64,000 nt of DNA, taken from contig CM044959.1 of NCBI GenBank assembly GCA_024516035.1, positions 31,877,234 through 31,941,233 of the forward strand, given 5' to 3'. Below, piece by piece: positions 1 through 12,300 of this stretch. The stretch comes from Bactericera cockerelli. Taxonomy: Eukaryota; Arthropoda; Insecta; Hemiptera; Triozidae. The stretch's first letter is position 1. Every line of letters begins with the position of its first letter. Below the pieces are notes generated by a model. The model was not told where the DNA came from. It worked only from the letters and a program-made list of their open reading frames with translations, and did no database searches. Both the position numbers and the translations under genes were made by a program.

Positions 1-571
1 CTGGACAGGGAAAAAGGCATTTTGTAAAAGTAGGAACATAAAAAAAAAACAACATCAAAAACAAACAGAACAATATCTAATATAAACTGTACATAATATA
101 TTCTTAGAAGCAATACTTGAGAAACCAAGTACCTATCCATCTTGATGGATAAGACCCTCTTATTGTAAACTACTTTACATGCATGTTGGTAAAGGTAAAT
201 GCCCCTTCAGAAGGGTTAAAAGGCATTTGAAAAAGGGCAAAAAGAGTCAAGGAGGAATGACTTACCGAGTTGAAGAAAAAAAAAAAAAAAAAAATGGAAG
301 TGAGGTTATCTCCGGTTGTGTGAGAAGATGGCAATCTGAAGGTGAGGGGAGCTTGTCTTGAGCATGTTTTGAAATGCAGTGGTGCCATCTATCCTAGCAC
401 AGACTTTTTGAAGGTGGGAACTTTTGGGAGGGTTTCAAATATATCCCTCCAAACTATCAACATAAGTTAGTAAGAAAGGATCAAGAGAGGAAACAGGAGC
501 GGCAACTCAAACATTCATAAGAATTGTACTCATGTTGTAGAATTTCATGTCCTTATTTAATTTTATTACAG
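1..571. other. 5' flank of the first gene, no feature recognised
   Basis: AT-rich sequence with short A runs. I see no coding exon, tRNA or repeat that I can name. A splice acceptor ending at 571 closes it. Whether more 5' exons of the next gene lie here or outside the window cannot be told. Confidence 0.4.
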
Positions 572-737
572 AAAATTAATACCAACAATCAAATAATTAT
601 GACTCCCAAGAAATGTTATGGACAAAAAAAATGGTATCAAGAAAAAATGGGATCAAGAGAAAATTGATGCTTTTCTGAAATACATTGCTGAAAAGTTCAA
701 GAAATCTGAAAATCAGTCTAAAAACAGAGAGTATCTG
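572..737 (+). CDS. Exon 1 (visible) of the unrecognised helical gene
   Basis: Acceptor ttattacag ends at 571 and donor gtaagtg starts at 738. Coding begins at ATG618 and ends in phase 0 after GAG TAT CTG. Nucleotides 572-617 would be 5' UTR. Confidence 0.65.
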
Positions 738-3264
738 GTAAGTGAACAAACTTTTTTTCTTCTTTTCAGCAAGTTCTCTTCTTTGACACAAGGGGCCCCT
801 AAAAATAAATGAAAAAAAAATGTTATCTTTCATATTACTTCCATAAAACTTCAAATACTAGAAATCGGATTGTCTAATACTAGAAATCGGAAGTAAAAAA
901 AAATGTTGGACTGATTTCATATTTCTGTACGTTTCATAACCTCCCGAGCAACTTTGGTTTTGTGTCTCTCTGTCGGTTAAAAATATTCCTTGTTACACGC
1001 AAATCTCTGAAATTACTTAACAGATTTCGATTTGTAAACATATAGGAGATATTCTAAATTCTTCAACTTCACACTAGCAATTCTTTGTGATAGAGACCAA
1101 GCGCCTGACCTGTTTATCTAATGCTTATTGATCGAACTGTTTATCTAAAGTTGGCTCAAGACCATCACTCCACCCAGCTGTAGCCAAGCTGGTTACAACA
1201 ACAACAATCAACTGCATGTGACTGTGTAGAGACTGACATATTTTGCAGGTGTTAGTACAAATAGAATGAATTCCTTTTCGTTTTGTTTAGCCTAAGGTTA
1301 AGAAGCCCAGTTAGAGATTTTTCTTTTTTTCCCCCTTAGCCAGCCAGATTCACAAAATAAAATGATGTATTTTGATTTGAAATTTACAGTCTCTTTTCGT
1401 CCACTTGCTCAACAATGATACATTCAAACAAAAGCTTCCCAAGTGCCAATCTCATAGCAAGGTCTCTTTGGTATTGGAAAGTTTACTCAGTTCTGAGCTG
1501 ACGGTAGATGAACTTTTACTACTGGGCAGAAGTCTTTGCAAGCAGCTCTTCTATTCAGATCTTCTAGCCCAACTCATTCTGGTATTGTTTCAGAAACATG
1601 TCACTGGTAATGAAGGAGTTCTGGAATTCTTGAAAACTGTCTGGTTTGATAGAGGTAAAATTGCTGTTTTTATGTTGCCATTTGTTATTTTTTTATATAT
1701 AGAAAGGTCTTGATAATGAATGACCGACCATCTTATAACCTATAAGATTCTCAAGATTTTCTAATGAATCTGAGTTAATCTAACTTAAATAAATTCTAAT
1801 CAATGTATGATTATTTCTGGGAATTGACACAATACTTCCCATTTAGGTGCTGGGTCAATACAAGCGCACCGGTAGGTATCCCTTACAAACAAGTGTAACC
1901 AAGTTTATAATACAATTTTTATCGGGTCTGGGGATCGAACCAGGGACCTTCCGCATGGCAAGCGAGTATCATACCACTGAGCTAATCGTGCGCTCAATGT
2001 GAATATTATATTGGATGTTGTTCAGACTGGGAAAAATAAGTTACTCTTTGGTTATGCTACAAAAACTTCTTCATCTTTCCCTTTGCCTGTTCCCAAACCA
2101 ACTTGGGGTCGGCATTATTCAACCTCATGGTCGAGGTTGGTTGGTTGTGGCACATTTTTTACAGCTGGATGCCCTTCCAAGCACCAACGAATTTAATTTT
2201 ATTTTTTTAATTAATTTGTAATTTTGTAATTAATTTGATTCTTATGTCCTGATTAAGACGGGGATGTTACCCTCCATTCGCTGGGAATCGTACCCAGTAA
2301 CCACATTAACCTCACCCAGCGTGGGTAAGGCCGGAAATGCCAGCCTCACGTGTTTGGAGGGAACAGAATTTTTTTCGAAAAGTCTGCCCCAACCGGAAAT
2401 CGAACTCGGGATCTCTGGACTGCTACAAAAACACACTACATTTTTAGAATTATGAAATTACAAGAGAGTGAATCATTTTACTTCCGATAAAATTCTAATA
2501 TTAGAAATCAGAGAGTTGTGTTCGTTTTTGTAATTTTGTCATCACATATCTATTAAAAAGGATGAGTGTTTCACGGCCTTTTTATTTCGTAGCCATGAAA
2601 CAGAAACTTCTGCAGACAATTATTGTCTGCAGAAAGTTCTATCTAGCTTTCCCATCTGGTAGTATGCCTCCCCTCTGATGAGCAAGTAGTGACAATAAAT
2701 CGCATTTAGGTACTGTGTCAATACAAGCACACCTATGAACTCATGTTACACCCTCTTATTCTTGTTTCAGAAATTGTATGCGAGCTGCCCTCAACTTGGC
2801 TTTTGTATCTAAATACATGGCCGAGTTATTTGGAAACCCATGTGTTCAATATATTAGAATCCACTAAATCTACATCAGATGTCAATGTCTCTACTCTACA
2901 GATAAATAACATATGGAATCAATGTGACAATCACTTCCTCATCAAGATGTGCTGTAGGCAAGACAGAGTATTCCAGTGTGTATGTCAAATACTAAATGCT
3001 ATGTTAGTATCCAGGGCATGTCATAGAGTCCTTGTGCATTTCATCAGGCAATTTATAACAAGTGTGAAAGATTATTGCAGGCGGAGCAATATAGATATTG
3101 TAGACTTGTATCCCAGATCTGTTCAGTCGGTAGTCATGTGTTGTACTCTCGACTTGTACTCAAATCTTCCTCAGTTTGTGGAAAAGCTGTCTCCTGATTG
3201 GAAATTCATATTAAGCACTCACTTTCCACAACTAACGAGTATTTTGCTGCAGGAAAACATATGA
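618..3264 (+). CDS. Unrecognised three-exon gene, 292-residue helical protein
   Basis: Three exons join in frame with canonical sites: 618-737 (coding part; exon probably from 572), 1390-1654 and 2771-3264. Phases are 0 and 1, and the total is 879 nt including TGA. ATG618 is taken as the start because the same frame upstream in the exon has TAA and TGA stops. The N-terminal 35 residues are Lys/Glu-rich; the rest is Leu-rich and looks all-helical, with a run of conserved-looking Cys/His residues around CCRQDRVFQCVCQ in exon 3. There is no signal peptide or membrane segment. An AATAAA overlaps the stop codon, so the 3' UTR may be very short. I do not recognise the family and infer no function. 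The intact frame over three exons with good splice sites argues for a real gene rather than a pseudogene. Confidence 0.72.
840..1130 (+). repeat. Fragment of the CTTCCG repeat family
   Basis: It shares with 21039-21720 the phrases taatactagaaatcgg, atttctgtacgtttcataacctcc, gtctgtcggtt and cgcaaatctctgaaa. It is non-coding and lies in intron 1 of the first gene. Confidence 0.55.
1390..1654 (+). CDS. Exon 2 of the unrecognised helical gene
   Basis: Acceptor tttacag ends at 1389 and donor gtaaaa starts at 1655. It has 265 nt, enters in phase 0 and leaves in phase 1. It encodes the Leu-rich stretch with LTVDELLLLGRSLCKQ. Confidence 0.7.
1905..1997 (-). repeat. tRNA-Gly-like SINE head
   Basis: Read on the minus strand it has an A-box-like ttagctcagtggtatga and a B box ggttcgatcc, with a GCC-type loop region (cttgccatgc). 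The acceptor arms do not pair fully and it sits in repeat sequence, so it is a SINE head rather than a tRNA gene. A weaker relative lies at 22860-22925. Confidence 0.5.
2250..2440 (-). repeat. SINE with a tRNA-type head and the body shared with 5S-headed SINEs
   Basis: The body phrases ttaccctccattcgctgg and ttaacctcacccagc, and the segment ending gccagcctcacg, match the 5S-headed SINEs at 18789, 21734 and 19744. At the head end there is a tRNA B-box-like gttcgatttcc instead of a 5S piece. Confidence 0.55.
2771..3264 (+). CDS. Exon 3 (terminal) of the unrecognised helical gene
   Basis: Acceptor cttgtttcag ends at 2770. The split codon G|AA gives Glu, then 164 codons including TGA at 3262-3264. 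The stop overlaps an AATAAA at 3264-3269. Confidence 0.7.
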
Positions 3265-3269
3265 ATAAA
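3264..3269 (+). promoter_or_regulatory. Polyadenylation signal AATAAA overlapping the stop codon
   Basis: AATAAA shares its first A with the TGA stop (3262-3264). If used, cleavage would follow within about 10-30 nt. Confidence 0.45.
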
Positions 3270-3935
3270 ACTTGCTGTGGAAACATTGTGAAAATGTCAT
3301 TCAGTCGCACTCACTAACTGCTGGAGATGAATCAATGGTTTTATTCTGTTCAACTTTATTAAAACCAGCTATGTAGTCGTTTAGTCATGCGCTGCTGCAA
3401 TTTAACCCATCTTCTACAAGCACTACTCAAGTATACGAGTATAGAAGACAATAGTTGTTCACAATAGATGGAAATTCTGTACCTACCGTAGCTATCGTCT
3501 TGTGTACGGGAACATTTATTATTTTTAAAACATTTAATGTTCCTTTTAAACACAGGAAGTTGTCTCCGAAGTTTTATTTGAGACTTTACATACTTTGAGA
3601 TTAAAAGGTCGATTTCACAATTGGAAAATGACATTTTCTTCTGAGTCAAGCTCATTGCTGTCTTCAGACAGTAGAATTCGACCGTTGTATAAATGTGATT
3701 ATACTCACGGCAAAAATGTAACTGATTATTGTAAACATAATATTTTGATAAGAAACTGTAAAAAATAAACTATAATAATTGAATAAAATGTGAATATTTT
3801 TGTGTAAAAATCAACTATCTTCTGTTAAGAACAATTCCTTAAATTAGAAAATTAAAGTATAACTCATCATTTAACTCATAAAATTTTGTGAGGTTTTTGG
3901 TTAACCAAGGTCACCTTAAACCTCTTATTGATCAT
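3270..3935. other. Intergenic stretch, nothing recognised
   Basis: AT-rich sequence between the first gene and the TTAA element. The open frame at 3359-3655 on the minus strand has no recognisable content. Confidence 0.35.
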
Positions 3936-4669
3936 TTAACACGTTCGTTACCGAACGGCCATATGTGGATGTTTTTGTGTTTTTCTTTGGGACCGAAAAC
4001 ACACATGTGGCTGTTATCAAAATTTTAACGAGGGACTGGACATCCATTTATGGCCTTTTGACATTTTCATGTCTTTGCTCTGGCACATAACCAAAATTAT
4101 GTGACGAAATTGTGTAACGATATTATGTAACGATATTATGTAACGAAATATCGAATTGTAAAGGGAGAGAAGTCTTCTAATATCGGATATCGATATTATG
4201 GTTTCGATATTATCGATATACCTAATATCGATATTTTCGTTTCGATATTGCAACCCTAAGAGAAGAGGGAAAGTGTGTGTCATGCGCACAATACGAAATT
4301 TGGTCAGTTGGGTTTTGGACCTTGAATAGTAAAGATGAAAATGTCGAAATGGTTGCAGACTCGTATGCAAGCGTTTTTTTATTAAAAAAAAGAAAGAAAA
4401 AAATGCATTAAAATGAAGTTGTTTTTATTAACAAAATACCATTATAACGCAAATACCTCGTTCTTTAAATAAAAAACCCCCATTATAATGTAAATAAAAA
4501 TATTTGAGGTAGGTTGTTAGTATTAGAACAGATATAGGATCGATTCTTGTACAAATACGATGCCAAATATTAAAAAAAAAAAAATTTGGTACCCAGGATG
4601 CAACAGCGACTTTACCGCCTGGTCCCTACGTAAAACTTGAAAAAATTGGCTTGGTAACGAACGTGTTAA
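3936..4669. mobile_element. piggyBac-like MITE with TTAA target duplication
   Basis: TTAA at 3936-3939 and 4666-4669 flanks inverted ends CACGTTCGTTACCGAA and TTGGTAACGAACGTG. TTAA duplications are the hallmark of piggyBac-type transposition. No transposase frame is present. The interior holds CGATAT-rich repeats around 4130-4260. The part at 4030-4375 is found again, inverted, at 20558-20845. Confidence 0.75.
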
Positions 4670-7600
4670 CTATGGATTGCATAGTCACTAACAAACTGAT
4701 GAATTCGTGAACATGATGTTTGCCACTATATTTTCGTGGGCCATTATATTTTGAATCCTACATTTTAAGGTCTAGATTCCAAGATCAGATCATCAATCGA
4801 GTGTCTTAATGTTACCGAACATAAAATAAGAACAAATTTATCTAGTACAAACGATTTTTATTTTATTTTTCTTCCTTTCATGACAAAACAAATTTATTTC
4901 TAACTCTCTATGATATGCAACTGTAGAATAGAAGAACTTATATCCATGTGTCAAAAACCATGTATTTTACATAGCCTCAACAATTTGGAATATAATTTTG
5001 ATCCTAAAAAAGTCTGCTTATGAAATGCTGAGATATTGATTATATATCCCACAGTGATCATGAAGATCATTAAGTTCAGAAATTTTACCTAGTGGGTCAC
5101 ATAAAACTTCACCATTTTATTTAGTTTTACAGATCTTATTAATTCGTCCAGTTAGTGACTCCATTGATATATTTTGAATTATATCAAGGTATGAAGTAAG
5201 GTTACAGACTAATTCACTGTACTACTAATTATGTATAATGAACATGTGGCTGTGGAACTCTCTCAAATGTAATTCCGTGTGCCAAAAGATTAAAATAGCT
5301 TATTTATTTATTAAAATTGTGCAGTGATTTCAAACGCGTATCTTGTATTGACGAAAAACATTTTTCTTATTAATTTCTTCTATCCATCAGTTGACAATAG
5401 TTTTGATTTAAAAAACGGAAGTTCTGAAAAGATTAAGTTTATAACAGGGGCAGAGAAGAAGTGAAATTTGCTCTGAAAAGAAAACTAATAGGGAATTTGA
5501 AAATTATATTTATGAAATTTCAATAGGTATATTTTTTACACGCTTTTTATTTGAAGAAACAAAAAAAAAGAAACAAGCCAGCCGGTTTATGTAGCAAGGT
5601 TCACTTTAGAATGAGATAAAAAAATAAAATGGAAGCTTTTGAAAAGAATATTTTCAATAACAATCTGCCAAATAAACCTAGAGTGAATATCAAGCCGTCT
5701 GATAAATAATAGGTTACTTCAAACGAATGGAAAATTGTACAGAAACCCCATGTTGGTACCAGATCCACTAATCTGTGGAGAATTTGAATCATTCAGGGAA
5801 AATCGTATGGTAAAAACAGTGGGTAAGTTGAATAAAAAATAATTAAAAAGTACATGATAAAGGTAAATAAATAATAAATTCTGTATACATACACGTCATA
5901 TGATTATGTAAAAAAATAGAATGAACTACGAATGAAAAACGTCAATATATTATTATAAAATATATTTATGGCTTAATTATATAAACTAAAAAAAAACCTT
6001 AATAAACAATTGAAATGGCAACATGAAAAAAATATCGTTTAAAAAACCAACGAACAACTAGAAAATGCCAAGAAGATTCGGTAGAAGAACTGTAGACACA
6101 TTCCAGATCCTACTTTACTGTTTCTGGAAGTATAATTATGTATATTTGGCTTAGAAAAAATTAGTTGAAAAAACAAGCAGTGGCGTGGCATTTTCTATCA
6201 AGATTAAAACTAATCTCTATAGCTAGAATAGCAATAAACTTCCTATAGCATAGATTTTCAACACCTTCAAATGATGATTAAAGAAGGATACGATATCTTT
6301 TCGAAATTTAGAGCTATGTAGTTGTTTATTATACAGCTCATCATAATCTGTTGAGGAATAATTCTGAATGAAGCAAAAGGTAAACCTCAAGTAGATCCCA
6401 CGTGATACTAAGGGATGGTTTTAGATAATAATTTAAAAACTTTTGATGAATAACAGCACCAGAAAAATGTTACCTGAATAATTTGAATGAAAATATAACT
6501 ATTTAGTACTAGAAAGTAATGCTGGTAGGAATTGAAAACTTGAAGCATATCAAAACAAAAGTTGACTGAGAAATAAATCGTCAAAAGGTGATGGGACTGA
6601 TGAGCAATAAGTAAATAGATTGATATAATTAATAAATAAATCTTATTAAGTTGTCAAACTCTTAACTCGCGAGGAATCAATGTGTACAGTGTACACTGAG
6701 TATAATAACTAATAACTCGGTTAATAAATATCAATTGAAGAAAATCCCTCACAGGCTGAATAGCACAGTTAAAACATTTTTGATTAAAATAAACGAAAAT
6801 ATTTTCCTCAACAGAAGATTTGTATTTAATGTATGGTGTCTAATCCAAGTTGAAAAAAGCTTGGTCAAAAATAATTAACTAAGTACAAAATATTTGCAGC
6901 TGAAGAAGCAGTGTAAAGGCGATTCAATATTACAGTAAATTCTAAAATTTAAAACTTTAGCCGTTAGTGAAACTTCTTTAACCAAAGTGCCTCCTTCATC
7001 AATGAAAAATTATTGCCTGTTAAAAAAAGGAATTATTCAAGAAGAAAAGAAAATAATATCTGTCCTGGATAAAAATTTCATTTAAAAATTATACACTTGA
7101 ATTTTAGAGTTAAAACAATCTCTCATAATTACACTGCTTCTCTTTTACTTTATTATACTTCAAATTATATGTACGTTATGAAATATCAATGCCACGAATA
7201 AAAGTCAAAACTAGGTCTAAATGTTCAAAGTAGACGTCCTACCTTATTGTTTGATTATAATTATTATTTTATTCTGTACAGTTAAAAAAAAGATTGACCT
7301 AACCTCAGATAATAGCGCGTAAGTATGAAATGCACGTTTCTACTGTAGTCAAGCGTCTCAGTTCTCATACAGCAGTGATAGTATGATTGTCCCATTTTTG
7401 AAGTCCATAATACTACCTTATATTTTTCATTTAAAAAGGTCAGCTACGAATAATGAAGAAAACTATTATGTACTAAACTAAAAATCTAAATCCAAGAAGA
7501 CGAAAAAGCAATTTGGTCAAGTACCTACTGGATAAGTGTAAGCTTGATTTGGATAGTAGATTCTCATCAATTTGAACAGAAGTGACAAATTAGTGGTAAT

Positions 7601-7760
7601 CTCGGATTATATGGTCTAGTGAGGAACAACTTATAAAGGCCTATCCCTATAGTATGGTCTACTTCATATTCTTTTCATGATGCAGATTTAAATGTAAAGC
7701 GTATTAAACTTGTAACAGTGTAGAGTACTATAGAGTAGTTTTCAGGAGGACGAGGGTTGA
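4670..7760. other. AT-rich non-coding region
   Basis: Three kilobases with no exon-like frame, RNA gene or repeat unit that I can name. All open frames are short and of low complexity. It separates the TTAA element from the 41-bp array. Confidence 0.4.
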
Positions 7761-9063
7761 GTTTACAGCTTGACGGAGACCTGATGGCCAGGGCTGGTGA
7801 GGTTTACAGCTTGACGGAGACCTGATGGCCCGGGCTGGTGAGGTTTAGAGCTTGACGGAGACCTGATGGCCAGGGCTGGTGAGGTTTACAGCTTGACGGA
7901 GACCTGATGGCCAGGGAGGTTTACAGCTTGACGGAGACCTGATGGCCCGGGCTGGTGAGGTTTACAGCTTGACGGAGACCTGATGGCCCGGGCTGGTGAG
8001 GTTTACAGCTTGACGGAGACCTGATGGCCAGGGCTGGTGAGGTTTACAGCTTGACGGAGACCTGATGGCCAGGGCTGGTGAGGTTTACAGCTTGACGGAG
8101 ACCTGATGGCCCGGGCTGGTGAGGTTTACAGCTTGACGGAGACCTGATGGCCCGGGCTGGTGAGGTTTACAGCTTGACGGAGACCTGATGACCCGGGCTG
8201 GTGAGGTTTACAGCTTGACGGAGACCTGATGGCCAGGGCTGGTGAGGTTTACAGCTTGACGGAGACCTGATGGCCAGGGCTGGTGAGGTTTACAGCTTGA
8301 CGGAGACCTGATGGCCAGGGCTGGTGAGGTTTACAGCTTGACGGAGACCTGATGGCCAGGGCTGGTGAGGTTTACAGCTTGACGGAGACCTGATGGCCAG
8401 GGCTGGTGAGGTTTACAGCTTGACGGAGACCTGATGGCCAGGGCTGGTGAGGTTTACAGCTTGACGGAGACCTGATGGCCCGGGCTGGTGAGGTTTACAG
8501 CTTGACGGAGACCTGATGGCCAGGGCTGGTGAGGTTTACAGCTTGACGGAGACCTGATGGCCCGGGCTGGTGAGGTTTACAGCTTGACGGAGACCTGATG
8601 GCCAGGGCTGGTGAGGTTTACAGCTTGACGGAGACCTGATGGCCCGGGCTGGTGAGGTTTACAGCTTGACGGAGACCTGATGGCCAGGGCTGGTGAGGTT
8701 TACAGCTTGACGGAGACCTGATGGCCAGGGCTGGTGAGGTTTACAGCTTGACGGAGACCTGATGGCCCGGGCTGGTGAGGTTTACAGCTTGACGGAGACC
8801 TGATGGCCAGGGCTGGTGAGGTTTACAGCTTGACGGAGACCTGATGGCCCGGGCTGGTGAGGTTTACAGCTTGACGGAGACCTGATGGCCAGGGCTGGTG
8901 AGGTTTACAGCTTGACGGAGACCTGATGGCCCGGGCTGGTGAGGTTTACAGCTTGACGGAGACCTGATGGCCAGGGCTGGTGAGGTTTACAGCTTGACGG
9001 AGACCTGATGGCCAGGGCTGGTGAGGTTTACAGCTTGACGGAGACCTGATGGCCAGGGCTGGT
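7761..9063. repeat. 41-bp minisatellite, about 32 copies, overlapping the GEF stop codon
   Basis: The unit, starting gtttacagcttgacggagac, repeats every 41 bp. One unit near 7910 lacks six bases, and units differ mainly at ccaggg versus ccCggg. The rightmost unit merges into the coding end of the GEF gene (9028-9063): on the minus strand it encodes [10 protein letters not shown] and TAA. Since 41 is not a multiple of 3, the array cannot carry one frame; beyond the first stop it would be 3' UTR or downstream DNA. Confidence 0.9.
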
Positions 9064-9314
9064 GGAGTCCGAGGTGACGGAGCTGTTGGAGCGGGTGGTG
9101 TGCCAGTCAGTCACGATGCCGGACTCGGCGGAGGAGCACTGCGAGGTCTGGCGCACGCAGCCGCCCCCCACACTCCCGCTGGAGGAGCCGCCACTGGAGG
9201 AGGAGGAGAGGGAGATGATGGAGTGGGGCCGGGTGCGGGCCCCGCCGCCACTCTCGCTCGACGCCAGGCCGCCACTGCCTGACAGAATCACGGAGTTGCG
9301 GAACTTGGGAGTCG
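9028..9314 (-). CDS. PLEKHG4: GEF exon k, Ser/Gly-rich C-terminus and stop
   Basis: The Ser/Gly-rich tail ends [10 protein letters not shown] and TAA at 9028-9030. The last 36 nt form the first unit of the 41-bp array. The stop assumes no further splice inside the array; only a weak CAG|gt exists there. Confidence 0.72.
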
Positions 9315-12300
9315 CTGCAAGCAGAGAGAGAGAAGGGAATGAGCTTTTGGTGAAACAGTCAGATAGGTAAGTATCTGCTGAGGAACTATGAGCAGAGAGC
9401 AGGCCAGAAGCACCCAAACCAAAGTAGCTCGCTGGCTCAACAACAAAGAAATCGACTTGTTCCTAGGATAGAACAACTTAAGCTGGGATCCCACTGAGTG
9501 TAAAACTGTGTAGCGCAAAGTTGCATGCTCTACTCTTTTTTTAGGATCAAAAGAGATCGAACCCCACTGAATTTGCAACACTACCTATTTATAATTCGTG
9601 ACAAAATGTTGCACTAAGTGGGATCCCGGATTTGATATTCATGTATGTATTAATATAATTTGGAACTTACTCTTGTTGAGTTGTGTGATACTGATTGATC
9701 GATCACTGATCTGATCCGCGCTGGGTCTGATGTCAAGGCATGGCTTGTTGCCTATCCCCATTGAAGACATTTCTTGAAGACGCATGGCTGCAAAACATTA
9801 CAATCATTGTTAGACAAGCACACGACAGTTCGTATTAAAAACTATTCAATACGAATTCAATTGTTTGTTTAGTTTCAATAGCAGGTTAAACTCTAAAGAA
9901 GAGGTACAAACACAACCCTTTGAAGAAATGAATTCCGTTCTTTCGATGTATTTGTTCCCAGTTTTAGCAATCTCAGAATGAATACGGGTCGTCTTAAAAA
10001 AAACTCAATTTCAAGAGAATCCCGAAAGCATGTCCTGCATATGTATAAAGTGCACTGGTAGTCAAGTGGTTAACGCGCTACTCTGGTAATCCAGGTAGCG
10101 TAGGGATCCGTTTGTTCGAACCCCACCCAGTGCATGAATTTTTCCTCGCCTGGTTAGGTGGTAGAAAATTCTTTGAGCATTAACCTCGCCTGGTGGTTAC
10201 CTTCCACTAAAGAGTGTTATAATTATAAACCAACACTCACCTCTATTCAGAGTGTTATTATTATAAACCAACACATGGACTCACCTCTATTCCGCAAGGC
10301 TTGCTTCCAGAGCAGGTTTGACAACTCATCGGTCCACGCCTGTTTGATATCTTCGCTCACCGATTGCAAGGCAAACGTTTCGTTCGGCTTCCGCTTCCGG
10401 AACCAGATTTCGAATTTGGTACTCGAGTCTCCTATCTGAGCTGTGATCCCTATGTCCGACATCTTCATGCTGTGCTTGTAGATGTACAGGTCGAGGTTCT
10501 GGGGGAGAGGGGGAAGATAATTTTATTAATTCAGTTTTTCTAGTGAGAAAAGGGGATCCAACGTTCATCAAGGAAACAAGAGACATCTTTTTTAGAAACT
10601 GGATATAATAGAAAAATCTTTATAGTAGAGAAAATTCTGGACCCTACGTCAACTGTTTATCTGTAATAGAGAACTAACTACATTGGAAACCTCTTTTAAA
10701 TAGGCGTTTTGCTCCATCCATCTCTTGGGTTCTAATAGATCCAGGTTCCACTGTAGTACTAAAAATAATAGTTATTTCGGTATCCGGCTTTGATGACGAA
10801 TAATTGGTTTAAAAAAAGTACCATAGATAATTATCATCACCACCCTAGATCAAGCTTTCTTTGGCATCTTTGTATTTTTGTGAATAATAAACTCTGTTTC
10901 GTGTTAATATAGGTCGGTTGGCTGGCGCTACTTGACGAGCGCTTGCCTTCCGGCGAGCTTGATATTAATTTATTCACAAAAGTACAATTCTTTAATAACT
11001 CTTAAATAATTCTTAGAAGCTTTAGCTTAAGAAATATACCTTAGTATATGTTATCTTGTAATTAAATAAGTGAATAAATATAAATAAAAAAAAATCTTCG
11101 TAAGTACGTTTCTATCTACGTAAACGTTTGCATAAAAAAAAAACAAATGTTAAAATTTGTAAACAAAGCTTGGTTGTTACATATATTGTTACATACCTAC
11201 ACTTTTTTTATACAACAATATATAGGTTGTTGGCACACTAAAATAAATGATAATAAAAAATAAAAAAAAACCAAGCTTTGTTTACAAATTTTAACATTTG
11301 TTTTTTACAAAGCTTGGTTGAATTGCTTGAAATGAAATAAGTTTACCTTTCTGTCCGGGAACCTCCGGGCCTTACTGAACAGGATCAACTCTTCAAAGAG
11401 GAAAACATGCCGCAGACACTTCTTGCCTTTTCCTTGGGAGACGATGAACTCATTCTGACGCAGCAGGCGGCCTTGCTCCTTCAGATTCACCTGGGGGAGG
11501 AGAGTTAAGATAATTAATAACCAGTTTTATTCATAGCCTAGGCAATTCCTTAACCTCCTGAGACCTGAGTGTTTTTTTCTTTTTACTGGATATAGACCGA
11601 ACGTTTTAATTGTAGAACATGAGTTTTACTTCATACAGACCTGAAGGTTAGATTATTTTTTCCATATAGACTGAGCGTTCTACTCCTAGAACATTATTTT
11701 GAACATGTTCAGTAAAAAAATTAAAGATACTCAGGTTTATATTGAGGAGATTTCAATGTTCTACCAGTAGAACTTCAGGTCTTAGGAGGTTTTAATGGTA
11801 GGAAATAAGATCATTAGAAAGAAAAAAATTTCAATACTTTTTTCTTTATTTTTATTAGTTTTTATAATACAATACATAGGATGTTGGTAAGAATAACAAT
11901 ACATGGTAAGTAAGAATACTGAATATAAACTAAAGTAGAAATGAATTGAAAAAATGTAAAAAAGAACAGAAAAAAGTGTAGGCAAGCCATTCAGCATAGT
12001 GCTGGTGTTGGGTTGTATTTATTTTATTAAAAATACTTGGATATTTATTTTATTAAAAACAATACGATACCTGTTCTACACTCACCGGAAGAATTAACCG
12101 GACACTTCCTGTTTTCCCCTTTAACACCGTGTATTTCCATGCGGCTGCAAAAGGTTGTAACTTCTACTGTAGATAACATTTTCCGATGATTTTTGTTTTG
12201 TATAAAAGAAAACAGATTAAGGATTTAAGCTCATTATAAGAAAAAAATCAGGAAAAATCATTGCAACTCATGGAAAGACAAATGTAAACTTGCAAAACAC

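Noticed and set aside
7761..9063. The regular 41-bp array as a CRISPR array
   Set aside because: Units are contiguous with no unique spacers, and the setting is eukaryotic.
10051..10135. Possible functional tRNA gene
   Set aside because: The head pairs at the acceptor, but the same SINE body follows in three copies and the anticodon arm is irregular.
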